Shown here one piece after another: positions 11,001-18,610 of a stretch of DNA of 64,000 nt. Source of the stretch: Paenibacillus riograndensis SBR5 (GTDB lineage: Bacteria; Bacillota; Bacilli; Paenibacillales; Paenibacillaceae); assembly GCF_000981585.1 (NCBI RefSeq), contig NZ_LN831776.1, forward strand, positions 7,321,216-7,385,215, in the 5' to 3' direction. The translations under genes were made by a program, and so were the position numbers. Every line of letters starts with the position of its first letter. Position 1 is the first letter of the stretch. A model generated the notes under the pieces. The model did not search any database. It was not told the origin of the DNA and worked only from the letters and a program-made list of their open reading frames with translations.

Positions 11001-12056
11001 AGTAACGGTATACATGGTCTTTTCCAACAGGGGATTCGCTTCTGAGGCCGCATCGATTGTAATTGTTGGCGTGCCGCCTCCGGTAACCGCTGTAGAATTG
11101 ACGTTAAAATATCTTGTCCCCCCCGGATTGTTGGCCGGTGTCAGCGAGATCACTCCCGCATTCGGCATCATCGGACGGTCAAAACCTAGCTGAAGATCAC
11201 TAGTAGGATTTACTCCAGTAGAGCCCCCGGCAGGAGAAACGTTGGCGCCTACTCCGGTGCTTTTGGCTGTGAAGCTCCACATGCTGCCGCTGGAAACCCC
11301 GGAAAATGTCCGATTCTCATCATCTTTTAACGCATAGTTATCAATCAATACATAATATGTACTTCCTGGATTCAGCTTACTGGCCAATGTCATACTTACA
11401 GAAGTGGTAGTCCCATCGGTCTGCACATTAACATTAGGTTCTCCGTCCCTGAATTTGAACTCCTGAACAAGCGTGTTATCTGCTGAAGAGATAAGTTTGG
11501 CGGACCCTCCGCCTTTTTGCAATTTTTTGCCCAGCTTGAAGCTTAACTGATTTAGGGCTGCAGAATCCGGCCGCGAGTTGTTCACCGGCGAGAACTCCGT
11601 TATCGATACTCCCTGGCTTGTTTCCGGAGAAGTGGTAAACTCCCAGGAAGCCGCTGATGACTCAGCTCCAGACCCGTCTTTGAACAATCCCTTAGGGATC
11701 GATACGGTATAGCTCTTGTTAGGCTCTAACGGCTTGTCAGCCCCCCATCTGATCTCATAGTAATTAGAGCTGCCGACCAGACCCAGAGTGCCAACAGATA
11801 CAGTGACAAAGGGGTTCCCAGCCTGAGTTATCGTAATATCCCCGCTCTGCGGGTTTACCACACGGTCAAAACTCAAATTGATCGAGGAACCTAAGCTGAT
11901 ATTTTTTTCTCCTGCAGCCGGTGAAGTTGCCGACATTCCAAATTCGCCTGCAGCATAAACTGCCGGTGTCCCAAGTCCAAGTGATGGGGAGACAGTCCCC
12001 AAGAGCAAATCTCCTGCCAGAATGAGTGCTGCCCATATGGTAATTTTCCTTTTCAT
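8031..12056 (-). CDS. Large SLH-domain surface protein with repeated Ig-like (Big_5/SwmB-type) modules
   Basis: A 1341-residue cell-surface protein. The signal peptide ends near AVYAAGEF (about 33-40). Three or so Big_5-type modules follow, each opening with a (S/A)P.(A/G)G or LSPADR motif (from about 45, 270 and 385). Then come at least four SwmB/calcium-binding-like beta modules (LIYDEAL, LLNFNDTL, LTYNEGI, LVTFNKTM cores) and a mixed region. Three SLH repeats end the protein (from about 1155), with ITRAEFAVML, ITREQLAIMI and ATRAQAAVML. SLH repeats bind pyruvylated wall polymer, so this is held on the surface from its C-terminus. The ATG at 12056 follows GAGAGGAG by 11 bases; an in-frame TTG lies seven codons earlier. 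Its binding partner or substrate is unknown. Confidence 0.88.
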   Translation of the reverse strand: MKRKITIWAALILAGDLLLGTVSPSLGLGTPAVYAAGEFGMSATSPAAGEKNISLGSSINLSFDRVVNPQSGDITITQAGNPFVTVSVGTLGLVGSSNYYEIRWGADKPLEPNKSYTVSIPKGLFKDGSGAESSAASWEFTTSPETSQGVSITEFSPVNNSRPDSAALNQLSFKLGKKLQKGGGSAKLISSADNTLVQEFKFRDGEPNVNVQTDGTTTSVSMTLASKLNPGSTYYVLIDNYALKDDENRTFSGVSSGSMWSFTAKSTGVGANVSPAGGSTGVNPTSDLQLGFDRPMMPNAGVISLTPANNPGGTRYFNVNSTAVTGGGTPTITIDAASEANPLLEKTMYTVTVPQGAFHDQDGNLFPASGPLTWSYTTSEVKGFGIEALSPADRSESVSLNPPIKITFNRNVVLNNAVAGPVILYKGDGTKLESTLSVGSSAKEFIVTPAAAFDNNTTYYLDIANGAFVDANNSQVIYGGLSGKNAWSFQTYSLDKTAPVLKTALVDNNRTIRLIYDEALKTEAALLPSSFAVTVNDEKRAIDSISIQGDSIYIKLSTGITVGQVIKVSYSGGLRPIQDLSGNNASTFSQYQVTNGVQSALTTIKDGTLTGKTVLLNFNDTLQAVNPNAYSQFSVYADGYSLGTNAISSSGAKLNLSLDNAATNAQVIRVSYSAGSYPVADTNGQSVANFSDFYIRNSGDNVPPVFQSAAGSGNKIVLTYNEGISSGSLPMNSQFSVLVGSKPNYVTAVAAGGTQVTLTLQSALAVNQPTTVSYVPGTTGIADLNGNRAPYLNQQSVNISGTTVSDISSATITGDELLVTFNKTMQASSGLNANQFGVRFDGSTVGIQSYYISGSTLKLTLSSVVKSGQTVDLSYMSGSGTISDQNGNLLTSFTALSVQNMTGVAGNSSTAGRPSYLGTLAASEFGKEYPLLKTDSATAADDRSVYSQSVKRYNLTAERLAASYDYVYKQGTSALAFEVPSTDLSAYVSVPLKPLLDAVNRDSKAAFLLRHGDHLYRLALNDVNMNSLAATLIADSNNISLVLRLEKVPAGTFTPFEQKLQSQGLQTVTGLMDIRLSAAVSSNYANTTALSVPAEYAVRTTATLNSDQASAARLDLAYYDAAYLPTKLSSAGSYTVITASTIGNQVVGTFLSTRSFTDMNTHWSKAIVSQLAAKNIIDSSYGSTFKPEQKITRAEFAVMLSRGLGLLGSRETAQRFRDVQPSTQTGDYIGAAAKAGIITGNTDATFRPNDNITREQLAIMIIRAMEYTGRPITLNGTSATALVAFKDRSKIQNQAAEFVAKAVQQGIILGMTTTEFQPQGNATRAQAAVMLQRMLTMAGYL

Positions 12057-12189
12057 GTGGTGATAGACTCCTCTCAAGCCAAACTTTCGTTTTTACATAT
12101 ATTCTTTTATTTCGGTTAAAAGGCTTCCAAAGTTTAGAAGACGTCTCAGGCGAAACAAGGCAAATAGAAATCAGTGATTTTTCGGGCAC

Positions 12190-12243
12190 GCAAAAAAACC
12201 CGCAGCAGCTGGCTCCAATGATCGAAGCGCTGTCCTGCGGGCC
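12190..12243 (-). terminator. Intrinsic terminator of metK
   Basis: On the minus strand, CCCGCAGGACAGCG and AGCTGCTGCGGG form a long hairpin followed by seven T residues, about 45 bases past the metK stop. Confidence 0.88.
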
Positions 12244-12287
12244 TGCATATAATAAGGAAGAAATTCTTATAAAAAACCTACAATAGC

Positions 12288-13490
12288 TTATAATCCAGCC
12301 TGACCCCTCAGCATTTCTGCTTTATCCACGCGCTCCCAAGGAAGATCAACATCCGTCCGTCCAAAATGACCATAAGCGGCCGTTTGTCTATAGCGTGGTT
12401 TGCGCAGATCCAGCATTGAGATAATACCGGCTGGCCGCAGATCAAAATTGCTGCTGATCAGCTCAGCCAGCTTTTCTTCACTGATTTTGCCTGTTCCGTA
12501 TGTATCTACATTAATCGAGACAGGGTTAGCTACACCAATCGCATACGCCAATTGAATCTCGCATTTGTCAGCAAGCCCTGCAGCTACTAGATTCTTAGCC
12601 ACATAACGCGCTGCATAAGCTGCGGAACGGTCGACTTTGGTCGGATCTTTCCCTGAAAAAGCCCCGCCTCCGTGACGGGCATACCCGCCATAGGTATCGA
12701 CAATGATTTTGCGCCCGGTTAGACCGGCATCCCCTTGCGGACCGCCAATGACGAAACGGCCAGTAGGGTTAATGAAATATTTAGTGTTCTCGTCAAGCAG
12801 TTCAGACGGGACCACCGGCAAAATGACATATTCCTTAATATCCGCCTGAATTTGTTCAAGTGAGATTTCTTCGGCATGCTGGGTAGAGACAACTATCGTA
12901 TCCACGCGCACCGGTCTTTCATTATCATATTCAATAGTGACCTGGGTTTTGCCGTCCGGACGCAAATAATTAAGCGTACCATCCTTGCGCACCTCAGAGA
13001 GGCGGCGGGCAATACGGTGAGACAAGGCAATGGGCAGCGGCATTAATTCAGGGGTTTCATTTGTCGCAAAACCAAACATCAGCCCTTGGTCACCCGCACC
13101 GATATTCGCCGTTTCTTCGGCAACCTGTGCAGGGTCACGATTTTCCAATGCAGCGTTTACACCTTGTGCGATATCGGCAGATTGCTCATTCAGCGAGGTC
13201 AACACTGCACAGGTATTGTAGTCAAAACCATATTTTGCGCGGGTGTAACCAATCTCCTTGAGGGTATTGCGTACAATTGCCGGGATATCTACATACTCCG
13301 ACTTGGTGCTGATTTCCCCAATAACCAACACCAGACCGGTGGCAACAGCTACTTCGCAGGCTACACGGGCATTGGGATCATTAGCCAAAAATGCATCAAG
13401 GACAGCATCGGATATCTGATCACAGATTTTATCGGGATGCCCTTCTGTTACGGACTCTGAAGTAAACAAATGACGTCCTTTAATAGACAA
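12288..13490 (-). CDS. metK: S-adenosylmethionine synthetase
   Basis: Makes S-adenosylmethionine from ATP and methionine in the cytoplasm; the product feeds methylation and radical-SAM enzymes, including the peptide maturase near 50 kb. The 400 residues match B. subtilis MetK. The diagnostic [13 protein letters not shown] (near 17-29), [10 protein letters not shown] (near 119-128) and [16 protein letters not shown] (near 260-275) are present. Start is a TTG with GGGAGG 8 bases upstream; no ATG fits. The upstream interval to 13653 does not show the SAM-I riboswitch core, unlike metK of B. subtilis. Confidence 0.97.
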   Translation of the reverse strand: MSIKGRHLFTSESVTEGHPDKICDQISDAVLDAFLANDPNARVACEVAVATGLVLVIGEISTKSEYVDIPAIVRNTLKEIGYTRAKYGFDYNTCAVLTSLNEQSADIAQGVNAALENRDPAQVAEETANIGAGDQGLMFGFATNETPELMPLPIALSHRIARRLSEVRKDGTLNYLRPDGKTQVTIEYDNERPVRVDTIVVSTQHAEEISLEQIQADIKEYVILPVVPSELLDENTKYFINPTGRFVIGGPQGDAGLTGRKIIVDTYGGYARHGGGAFSGKDPTKVDRSAAYAARYVAKNLVAAGLADKCEIQLAYAIGVANPVSINVDTYGTGKISEEKLAELISSNFDLRPAGIISMLDLRKPRYRQTAAYGHFGRTDVDLPWERVDKAEMLRGQAGL

Positions 13491-13653
13491 TACAACAACC
13501 TCCCATATTGTTAGTCTGACACTGTATAAGGGGATGCTTCAACGGCTGCCAGATCAGATGAATTGTGTGATAAAAGAACCGGCAGATCCGCTTTCAACTA
13601 GAATTTATCCATTCCCCAGACTCAATAATCATAGTTGATATTGTCAGATAAGT

Positions 13654-13687
13654 TCAAAAAATGAACCTTTTCCGATTGGAAAAGGTT
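13654..13687 (-). terminator. Intrinsic terminator of the ssp gene
   Basis: On the minus strand, AACCTTTTCC pairs with GGAAAAGGTT around AATC and is followed by ATTTTTT, about 60 bases past the ssp stop. It separates ssp from the metK leader. Confidence 0.9.
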
Positions 13688-13748
13688 TATGGCTTTCCAC
13701 AAAAGTCATATTATCTTATTTACCGGATGGTGTCAATTCAACCCATTC

Positions 13749-14018
13749 TTATTTAAAAAGAGACTGTTCTGCCTGCTTCACAAGCCTCTTGGTAATTTCT
13801 CCTCCAACAGATCCATTGTCCCGGGAAGTGAGATGTCCCAGATATGGAGTACCATACCCTATCGAGCTGCCTGTCACCCCAAGCTCAGAAGCAAATTCAG
13901 TATCAGCCCCTCCGCCATAAGAAGCACCATATAAACCAAACTCAGAAGCAATCTCATACTGCATTTGTTTCAGCATAGCCCTGCTTTCCGGTACCACAGT
14001 GCGATTATTACGTGCCAT
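13749..14018 (-). CDS. Alpha/beta-type small acid-soluble spore protein
   Basis: An 89-residue DNA-binding protein that coats and protects the chromosome in the dormant spore and is degraded by the GPR protease at germination. Both conserved family blocks are present: YEIASEFG near 22-29, which includes the region cut by GPR, a second EFASELG segment near 41-47, and the C-terminal GSVGGEITKRLVKQAEQSL. The ATG at 14018 has AGGAGG well placed; the longer open frame upstream is not coding. A sigma-G-like promoter lies upstream, consistent with forespore expression. Confidence 0.93.
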   Translation of the reverse strand: MARNNRTVVPESRAMLKQMQYEIASEFGLYGASYGGGADTEFASELGVTGSSIGYGTPYLGHLTSRDNGSVGGEITKRLVKQAEQSLFK

Positions 14019-14054
14019 GTCTATTGCACCTCCTGAAGATTTTAAGAATACAGG

Positions 14055-14083
14055 AGTATTGTGTGCCGGCATTGCTGCATTCA
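14055..14083 (-). promoter_or_regulatory. Putative sigma-G promoter of the ssp gene
   Basis: On the minus strand, TGAATG (14078-14083) and CAATACT (14055-14061) are separated by 16 bases, resembling the forespore TGAATA/CATACTA pattern. The -10 is one base off the usual form, so the call is tentative. Position and gene function support it. Confidence 0.45.
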
Positions 14084-14199
14084 GTCGTATCAATCTTTGT
14101 TAGCAGTGGTAATGAGTGCCGCTCAGGTATGATTTTTGCTTAAACAGGCAACATTATTATAGAAATAGAAGCACTCCATGTCGAATCATAAGATAAAAA

Positions 14200-14754
14200 T
14201 TATTTTAATGTATATCTACCACGAACCATTACGACAAGTCTTAAGGTCTGGCCATCTTGCACTTTAATCCCCCGCCCATCGCGAGGAAAAGATAACAGAT
14301 GATTCATGGGAGCAGCTTGTCCATCGGCCAGATCCTTGCCATCGGTCAAATCAGCTACACCATTGGCCGCTTCCGAAAAAATCACGGCTTTGCCTGCACG
14401 TACAATAAATTCAGCACCGGCAGATCCAAATAAAGTCTGTCCTGGTTTGACATCTACAATCACAGCTTCGTTGCTGTTGGCAGGTGCAGATGTCTGTGGA
14501 CTTGATGATGAAGTGGCCGTTGGTGCCGGAGATGCTGTGGCAGTGGCCGCAGGAGGGTTCGTTGCAGTTGTTCCGCCCCCTAATGCTTTCTGAATCTGTT
14601 GATCCACATAGCTCTTGGTGACAACCGGATCATCGGCGGTGCCCGGCTGATTCCCTACACTTGCGCCTTCTGCGGTAAGATTCATCAGTGATCCTGCCCA
14701 TACGGCTCCACCCAACAAGACAACTGCCATCGATACTTTCATTGCTGGTTTCAT
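14200..14754 (-). CDS. Secreted or membrane-anchored protein of unknown function
   Basis: A 184-residue protein with an N-terminal signal/anchor (about 6-30). A DDPVVTKSYVDQQI segment follows near 42-55, then a low-complexity Ala/Thr/Ser/Pro linker (about 62-92), then a compact C-terminal beta-rich domain (about 95-184). The C-terminal part includes VDVKPGQTLFG and ends in VVMVRGRYTLK. The ATG follows AAGGAGG. It lies just below the terminator of the S-layer gene, so it probably has its own promoter. The position suggests a cell-surface role, but I recognise no catalytic motif and assign no function. Confidence 0.75.
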   Translation of the reverse strand: MKPAMKVSMAVVLLGGAVWAGSLMNLTAEGASVGNQPGTADDPVVTKSYVDQQIQKALGGGTTATNPPAATATASPAPTATSSSSPQTSAPANSNEAVIVDVKPGQTLFGSAGAEFIVRAGKAVIFSEAANGVADLTDGKDLADGQAAPMNHLLSFPRDGRGIKVQDGQTLRLVVMVRGRYTLK

Positions 14755-14784
14755 TGCTTTCCTCCTTCAGGGATGGAAATGATT

Positions 14785-14818
14785 AAAAAAAAGAATAGCC
14801 TCCGAAGAGGCTATTCTT
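14785..14818 (-). terminator. Intrinsic terminator of the S-layer protein gene
   Basis: On the minus strand, AAGAATAGCCTC pairs with GAGGCTATTCTT around TTCG and is followed by TTTTTT, about 27 bases past the stop. This is a strong canonical terminator. Confidence 0.93.
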
Positions 14819-14845
14819 TGCTTCGGTAATACACGAGGAACAGTA

Positions 14846-17533
14846 TTATTTACCGGATACTTCATTGAAGGAAGTGATTTTGTTTCCTTCAATGTCTTTG
14901 ATGCTGTTTTCGTATCCTGTAGTAGGATCATTTTCTTTAACCTTAACTGTAATTGTGTTGATGTTGTTAGCGTTAAGGTCTTGAGCGCCAGCAGATGCGG
15001 AGGCATCAATATCCTTTTTATTGAATGTAACATACCATTTATCAGTGCTGTTACCAACCTTATCAAAGGTAAGCGGGGATACCAGCTTATCATTGATACG
15101 GAATTGCAGATCATCTGTCTGAATGTCTTTAACATTCTCAGAGAAGGTTACGATCAGTACAGCAGAATCCGAAGACGATACAGCAGCAGAGTTCAACTTA
15201 GGAGCTACTTTGTCAAGGAGTCTGATTGCTACTTCATTATGAGCTTCAGCACCGTTACCAGCAGTATCAGCTACACCGTTAGCCAAGAACTTATAGTCCT
15301 TAGTTTCACTGATCGAAGATTTAGGGATGTTGATAATTGCAACTCTTGTTGTGGCATTGTCAGCAGCGGATTCAAGTGTAACGAATGATCCTGTTGGCAA
15401 TGCTTTACTGTCCATTGTGTAGCTGTTGTTATCAGTCAGAGAAGCAACGCTAATGCCTGCATTGTCAGTTACAGTTACTTTAACAATGTAGTCGTTGGTG
15501 TTTTCTCCACCATACACAATGCTTGTTACTTTAGGTCTTTCGGAATCGGAAGAAGTAGCGTTTCCTGTTACCGCCACAGTGGTTGCAGCCAGTTTATTTT
15601 TAGCAAAGCTAGCATCAACTACCAGGCCTTCTGGCAGACGCAGTGTATGTGCGCCTACAACACCACCCGGAGTAGCAAAGGTCAAAGATTTACCATCTTT
15701 AGATTTCGCAACTGGGGTAGAGCTGAGCGCTGTACCAACGCCTGTGGAATCTTTGATCAATGTAAGACCGGAAACTCCGGATACAGCATTAACTTCTTCA
15801 GAGAACTTAACAACCAGACCGCTGCCGCTCTTGTAAGTAATGCTTGTTACTGTTGGAGCTACAGTGTCTTTGTTGAAGGTAATAGGCTGAGTTACTGCAG
15901 TACCCAGGTTGTTACCAATGGTATCACGAACAGTTGCACCGAATACGATGCTACCGGAGAATGTACCAGTGGATGGCAACGAACCAAGTGGGCTAGTCAG
16001 TTTGAAAGTTTTGGTGTCGCTGGTAGTGTTAACTGTGAATACGCCTTTGCTTTCGCCATTGGCATCCAACAGACGAACATTACCTACCAAAGAGTTGTAA
16101 TCCACTGCTTTGTTGAACACTACTTCAACTGTTTTGTCACCAATTGCAGTCACTTTTTGAACTACAGGTGCTTGCACATCAGAAGTTACCGTAACAGTTG
16201 TTTTAACTGGGTTAGGTGTAGCCAGGTTGCCAGCATAATCCGAAAGGTTAGTCAGGGACACATCATACGAAGTTCCGCTGTTCAACGTGCCAGTAGTCAG
16301 TGTTACTTCATCCAGTGGCTGGTAAGTATCACGGGAAACACTTGCAGACGCACCGTTAACATAAGCAATCAATCCAGCTGTTTTAACTGGCTCGCTCAGT
16401 TTAACGTATACTTTATTAGTAGTTGTTTTTGCAACAGAAGATACAGAAACTACTGTAGGTGCAACAGTATCAGCTACAGGCAACAATTGAGTGAAAGCAG
16501 GAATTGCTTCACCAGCAGTTGTTTTGATTGTGTCATTCACTACTACAGTATAGTTACCTTTCAGGAAAGTGTTTCCATCCAGGGAAATTGTAGCTTGAGT
16601 TGCGTCATCGCTGATAACAACCTTAGCATCTTTAGCTACATCAACTGTTTTGCCAACTTCAGTTACTTTAACTACACCTTCGATCAGAGTGTTAGTTTCA
16701 ACCAAAGTATCTGGATCGATAGCACGGTTGAACTTAACAACCACTTGCTTGGAGTTAGGAGCTGTAACACTAACAACCTTAGGTGCTTGAAGTGTTACTT
16801 TTGCAGTGTAGTCTTTTTCAAGGTGCTTGAAGTTGATTGTAGTTTCAACGCCTGCTACCAGAGCAGTTGTCAGATCTACGTTTGCAGTTGTTTTATCAGA
16901 GAATGTTACAACTACTTTGGTTGGGCTTACTGCTTCAGCAGAAGCTACAGTCAGTGTAGGAGCTACAGTCTTTTGATCAACTGCATAAGCTGTTTCAACT
17001 ACCAAAGAGCGAGTAGCGTTAGCTTTGAAGTTGGTGGTTTGAGCAACCAGACCAGCGTTGATAACTGCTTGAGCATAGCCCTTAGCCCATGCGGATGCGG
17101 AGTTATCAGTTGTAGATGGTTGTTCCAGTTTCAGAGCGCGGAACAATACAGCCGCTACTTCTTGAACTGTTACTTTACCGTTGTAGTTGAAGATACCTTT
17201 AACAGTATCTTGACCTTGCATATAACCAGCTGCAGTTACAGCTTCGATGTAAGGTACTGCCCAGTTGCTGGCTGTGTAACCTTTGTCTTTGTAAGACAAT
17301 TTGCCGGTTACTTCAGTAAGACCGAACAATTTAGTAACGATCTTAGCGAATTCAGCGCGAGTCAGATCTTTTTCAAGATGTGCTTGACCGTCTGGGTAGC
17401 CGTTAAGGATACCTTTTGCTGCCAAAGCATCAAATTTTGCTTGTGGAGTTGTTGCAGTTTCACCAAACGCTACAGAGGCAAACATCGAGAATGCCATTGC
17501 TGTAGATAATGCTACGGATAAAATTTTCTTCAT
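14846..17533 (-). CDS. Probable major S-layer protein with N-terminal SLH domain
   Basis: An 895-residue exported protein. The signal peptide MKKILSVALSTAMAFSMF is cut near VAFGETA (about 22-27). Three SLH repeats cover about 30-190 (LTRAEFAKIV in the first, a weaker VTVQEVAAVL in the second, ATRSLVVETA in the third). A long array of beta-sandwich modules with Big_5/SwmB-like cores (VVKFNRAID, VEVVFNKAVDYN, LVVKFSEEVNA, LIVTFSENVKD) follows. Codon use is narrow compared with neighbours, typical of very abundant proteins, and leaves a 620-codon antisense frame open. The ATG at 17533 follows AAGGAGGAG by 11 bases. A second in-frame ATG at 17605 has its own AAGGGGG site (see findings). A strong promoter and a terminator bracket it. 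The SLH domain should bind the pyruvylated wall polymer made by the csaB locus. Calling it the main S-layer subunit is inference. Confidence 0.88.
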   Translation of the reverse strand: MKKILSVALSTAMAFSMFASVAFGETATTPQAKFDALAAKGILNGYPDGQAHLEKDLTRAEFAKIVTKLFGLTEVTGKLSYKDKGYTASNWAVPYIEAVTAAGYMQGQDTVKGIFNYNGKVTVQEVAAVLFRALKLEQPSTTDNSASAWAKGYAQAVINAGLVAQTTNFKANATRSLVVETAYAVDQKTVAPTLTVASAEAVSPTKVVVTFSDKTTANVDLTTALVAGVETTINFKHLEKDYTAKVTLQAPKVVSVTAPNSKQVVVKFNRAIDPDTLVETNTLIEGVVKVTEVGKTVDVAKDAKVVISDDATQATISLDGNTFLKGNYTVVVNDTIKTTAGEAIPAFTQLLPVADTVAPTVVSVSSVAKTTTNKVYVKLSEPVKTAGLIAYVNGASASVSRDTYQPLDEVTLTTGTLNSGTSYDVSLTNLSDYAGNLATPNPVKTTVTVTSDVQAPVVQKVTAIGDKTVEVVFNKAVDYNSLVGNVRLLDANGESKGVFTVNTTSDTKTFKLTSPLGSLPSTGTFSGSIVFGATVRDTIGNNLGTAVTQPITFNKDTVAPTVTSITYKSGSGLVVKFSEEVNAVSGVSGLTLIKDSTGVGTALSSTPVAKSKDGKSLTFATPGGVVGAHTLRLPEGLVVDASFAKNKLAATTVAVTGNATSSDSERPKVTSIVYGGENTNDYIVKVTVTDNAGISVASLTDNNSYTMDSKALPTGSFVTLESAADNATTRVAIINIPKSSISETKDYKFLANGVADTAGNGAEAHNEVAIRLLDKVAPKLNSAAVSSSDSAVLIVTFSENVKDIQTDDLQFRINDKLVSPLTFDKVGNSTDKWYVTFNKKDIDASASAGAQDLNANNINTITVKVKENDPTTGYENSIKDIEGNKITSFNEVSGK

Positions 17534-17642
17534 AACCTTTTTTTCTCCTCCTTGGACGTTCATGAACTGAGATTCTTCTTTAGTTGGGTAGCTCATGTCA
17601 CTCATTAGCCGATGCACCCCCTTTCCCGAGTTGAGCATATTA

Positions 17643-17674
17643 AGTATAAATAATGTCTGTGACGGGTATCACAG
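17643..17674 (-). promoter_or_regulatory. Proximal S-layer promoter with CRP/FNR-like palindrome
   Basis: On the minus strand a TATACT -10 element (17643-17648) lies just upstream of the longer in-frame translation start. About 8 bases beyond it sits a perfect palindrome, CTGTGA-N6-TCACAG (17657-17674). It matches the TGTGA-N6-TCACA consensus of CRP/FNR family regulators and overlaps where the -35 would be. No good -35 is visible, so activation or repression through this site is plausible. The rest of the gene-free stretch 17760-18076 is AT-rich with no other element I can support. Confidence 0.5.
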
Positions 17675-17730
17675 AAACTTGTAAGCAGCTTCAAGGCATA
17701 GCAATACTAGATTCCTAATTCTACCTAAGT

Positions 17731-17759
17731 ATTATACAATGTGCCTCAAGTCACGTAAA
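17731..17759 (-). promoter_or_regulatory. Sigma-A-type distal promoter of the S-layer gene
   Basis: On the minus strand, TTTACG (17754-17759) and a perfect TATAAT (17731-17736) are separated by exactly 17 bases. The implied transcript has a leader of roughly 190 bases ahead of the downstream start at 17533, in keeping with the long leaders of known S-layer messages. Confidence 0.65.
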
Positions 17760-18079
17760 GCTAATTTTTCCATTTGGCGTTGTTATTCAATATCATGGTG
17801 ATTAACAATGCCTTATGCAAGTGACTCTACATCTTAAACGCAGGAGTTTCTAGAAAGTTGCGCTTTGTTCAAAAAAAAATTTAAAATTATATTGCGACTG
17901 ACCCCGTCCCAATTAGAAGAGACAATATGTATGTTCTACTAACTATTGTTAATGATGGGTGGCTACGGGAAACAGTATAGCATACAGACTTTCCAAACGT
18001 CATTAAGCAATATTTGTTAAGTAAATAAACATAATCATCCATTTTCAAACCATCTTACCTAATAGTTCTTCAGGACAAA

Positions 18080-18106
18080 ACAAAAGGCGCCGTTTCCGGC
18101 GCCTTT
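18080..18106 (-). terminator. Intrinsic terminator of the 18116-18457 gene
   Basis: AAAGGCGCC pairs with GGCGCCTTT around a six-base loop and on the minus strand is followed by TTTTGTTTTG, directly past the stop codon. Confidence 0.92.
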
Positions 18107-18115
18107 ATCTAAAGT

Positions 18116-18457
18116 CTAACGTATCTTCATGGATAGTTGAATCAGCTCCTGGCGTTTCTCAGGACTTGAATTGACATTCTCGTACATGGCATCTATTGCA
18201 CCGCGGTTCTCCCGGTAGGTCTTCTCATGTTTGATCGTGGTATGCGACCATTCAATTAAAGCATTCTCTGCAGTTACAAGATCATTGTATGCATCATGGA
18301 ACCCGGTAACCTGTACAAGCTCTTCCATAACCTCCTGCGTGATCTCCTGAAGTGCCCGTTTTGCAGCGATCTCCTTCTCCATTACCTTAGCTCTATTCTC
18401 AAACGAATTCTTTGCTTTCATGTAATCCAGCTGTGCTTTTGATAAAATCGGTTTCAT
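18116..18457 (-). CDS. Small predicted coiled-coil protein, unknown function
   Basis: A 113-residue soluble protein, almost wholly charged and helical, with no cysteine, signal peptide or membrane segment. The middle (about 15-85) has heptad-like spacing typical of a coiled coil. The ATG follows AAAGGTG. It is a single-gene unit with its own strong terminator, between two SLH-protein genes and on the same strand. I do not recognise a family, and the location alone does not tie it to the S-layer. Confidence 0.72.
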   Translation of the reverse strand: MKPILSKAQLDYMKAKNSFENRAKVMEKEIAAKRALQEITQEVMEELVQVTGFHDAYNDLVTAENALIEWSHTTIKHEKTYRENRGAIDAMYENVNSSPEKRQELIQLSMKIR

Positions 18458-18557
18458 CGATGGCTTTCACCTTTCAGAAAATATTATTTTCTAAGTTATT
18501 GTAACGTAAAATGGTGCAGATTACAAAGTTTATGTCGAAGACTTTGTAAATTAATTA

Positions 18558-18595
18558 CAAACAACAGGCCCGCGTATAGCTTTCGCGGACCTGTT
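18558..18595 (-). terminator. Probable terminator of the 18611-22528 gene
   Basis: On the minus strand, AACAGGTCCGCG and CGCGGGCCTGTT pair around AAAGCTATA, followed by GTTTGTAATT. The stem is strong but the T-run interrupted. It lies about 15 bases past the stop. Confidence 0.7.
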
Positions 18596-18610
18596 GCTCT
18601 TTTGATTAGC

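Noticed and set aside
13491..13653. SAM-I riboswitch upstream of metK
   Set aside because: The conserved SAM-I core and its stem pattern could not be found on the minus strand.
15647..17509. A 620-codon plus-strand open frame opposite the S-layer gene
   Set aside because: It mirrors the S-layer coding region, has a composition dominated by Cys, Ser and aromatic residues, and arises because the sense strand's narrow codon use avoids TTA, CTA and TCA in the needed frame. No ribosome site.
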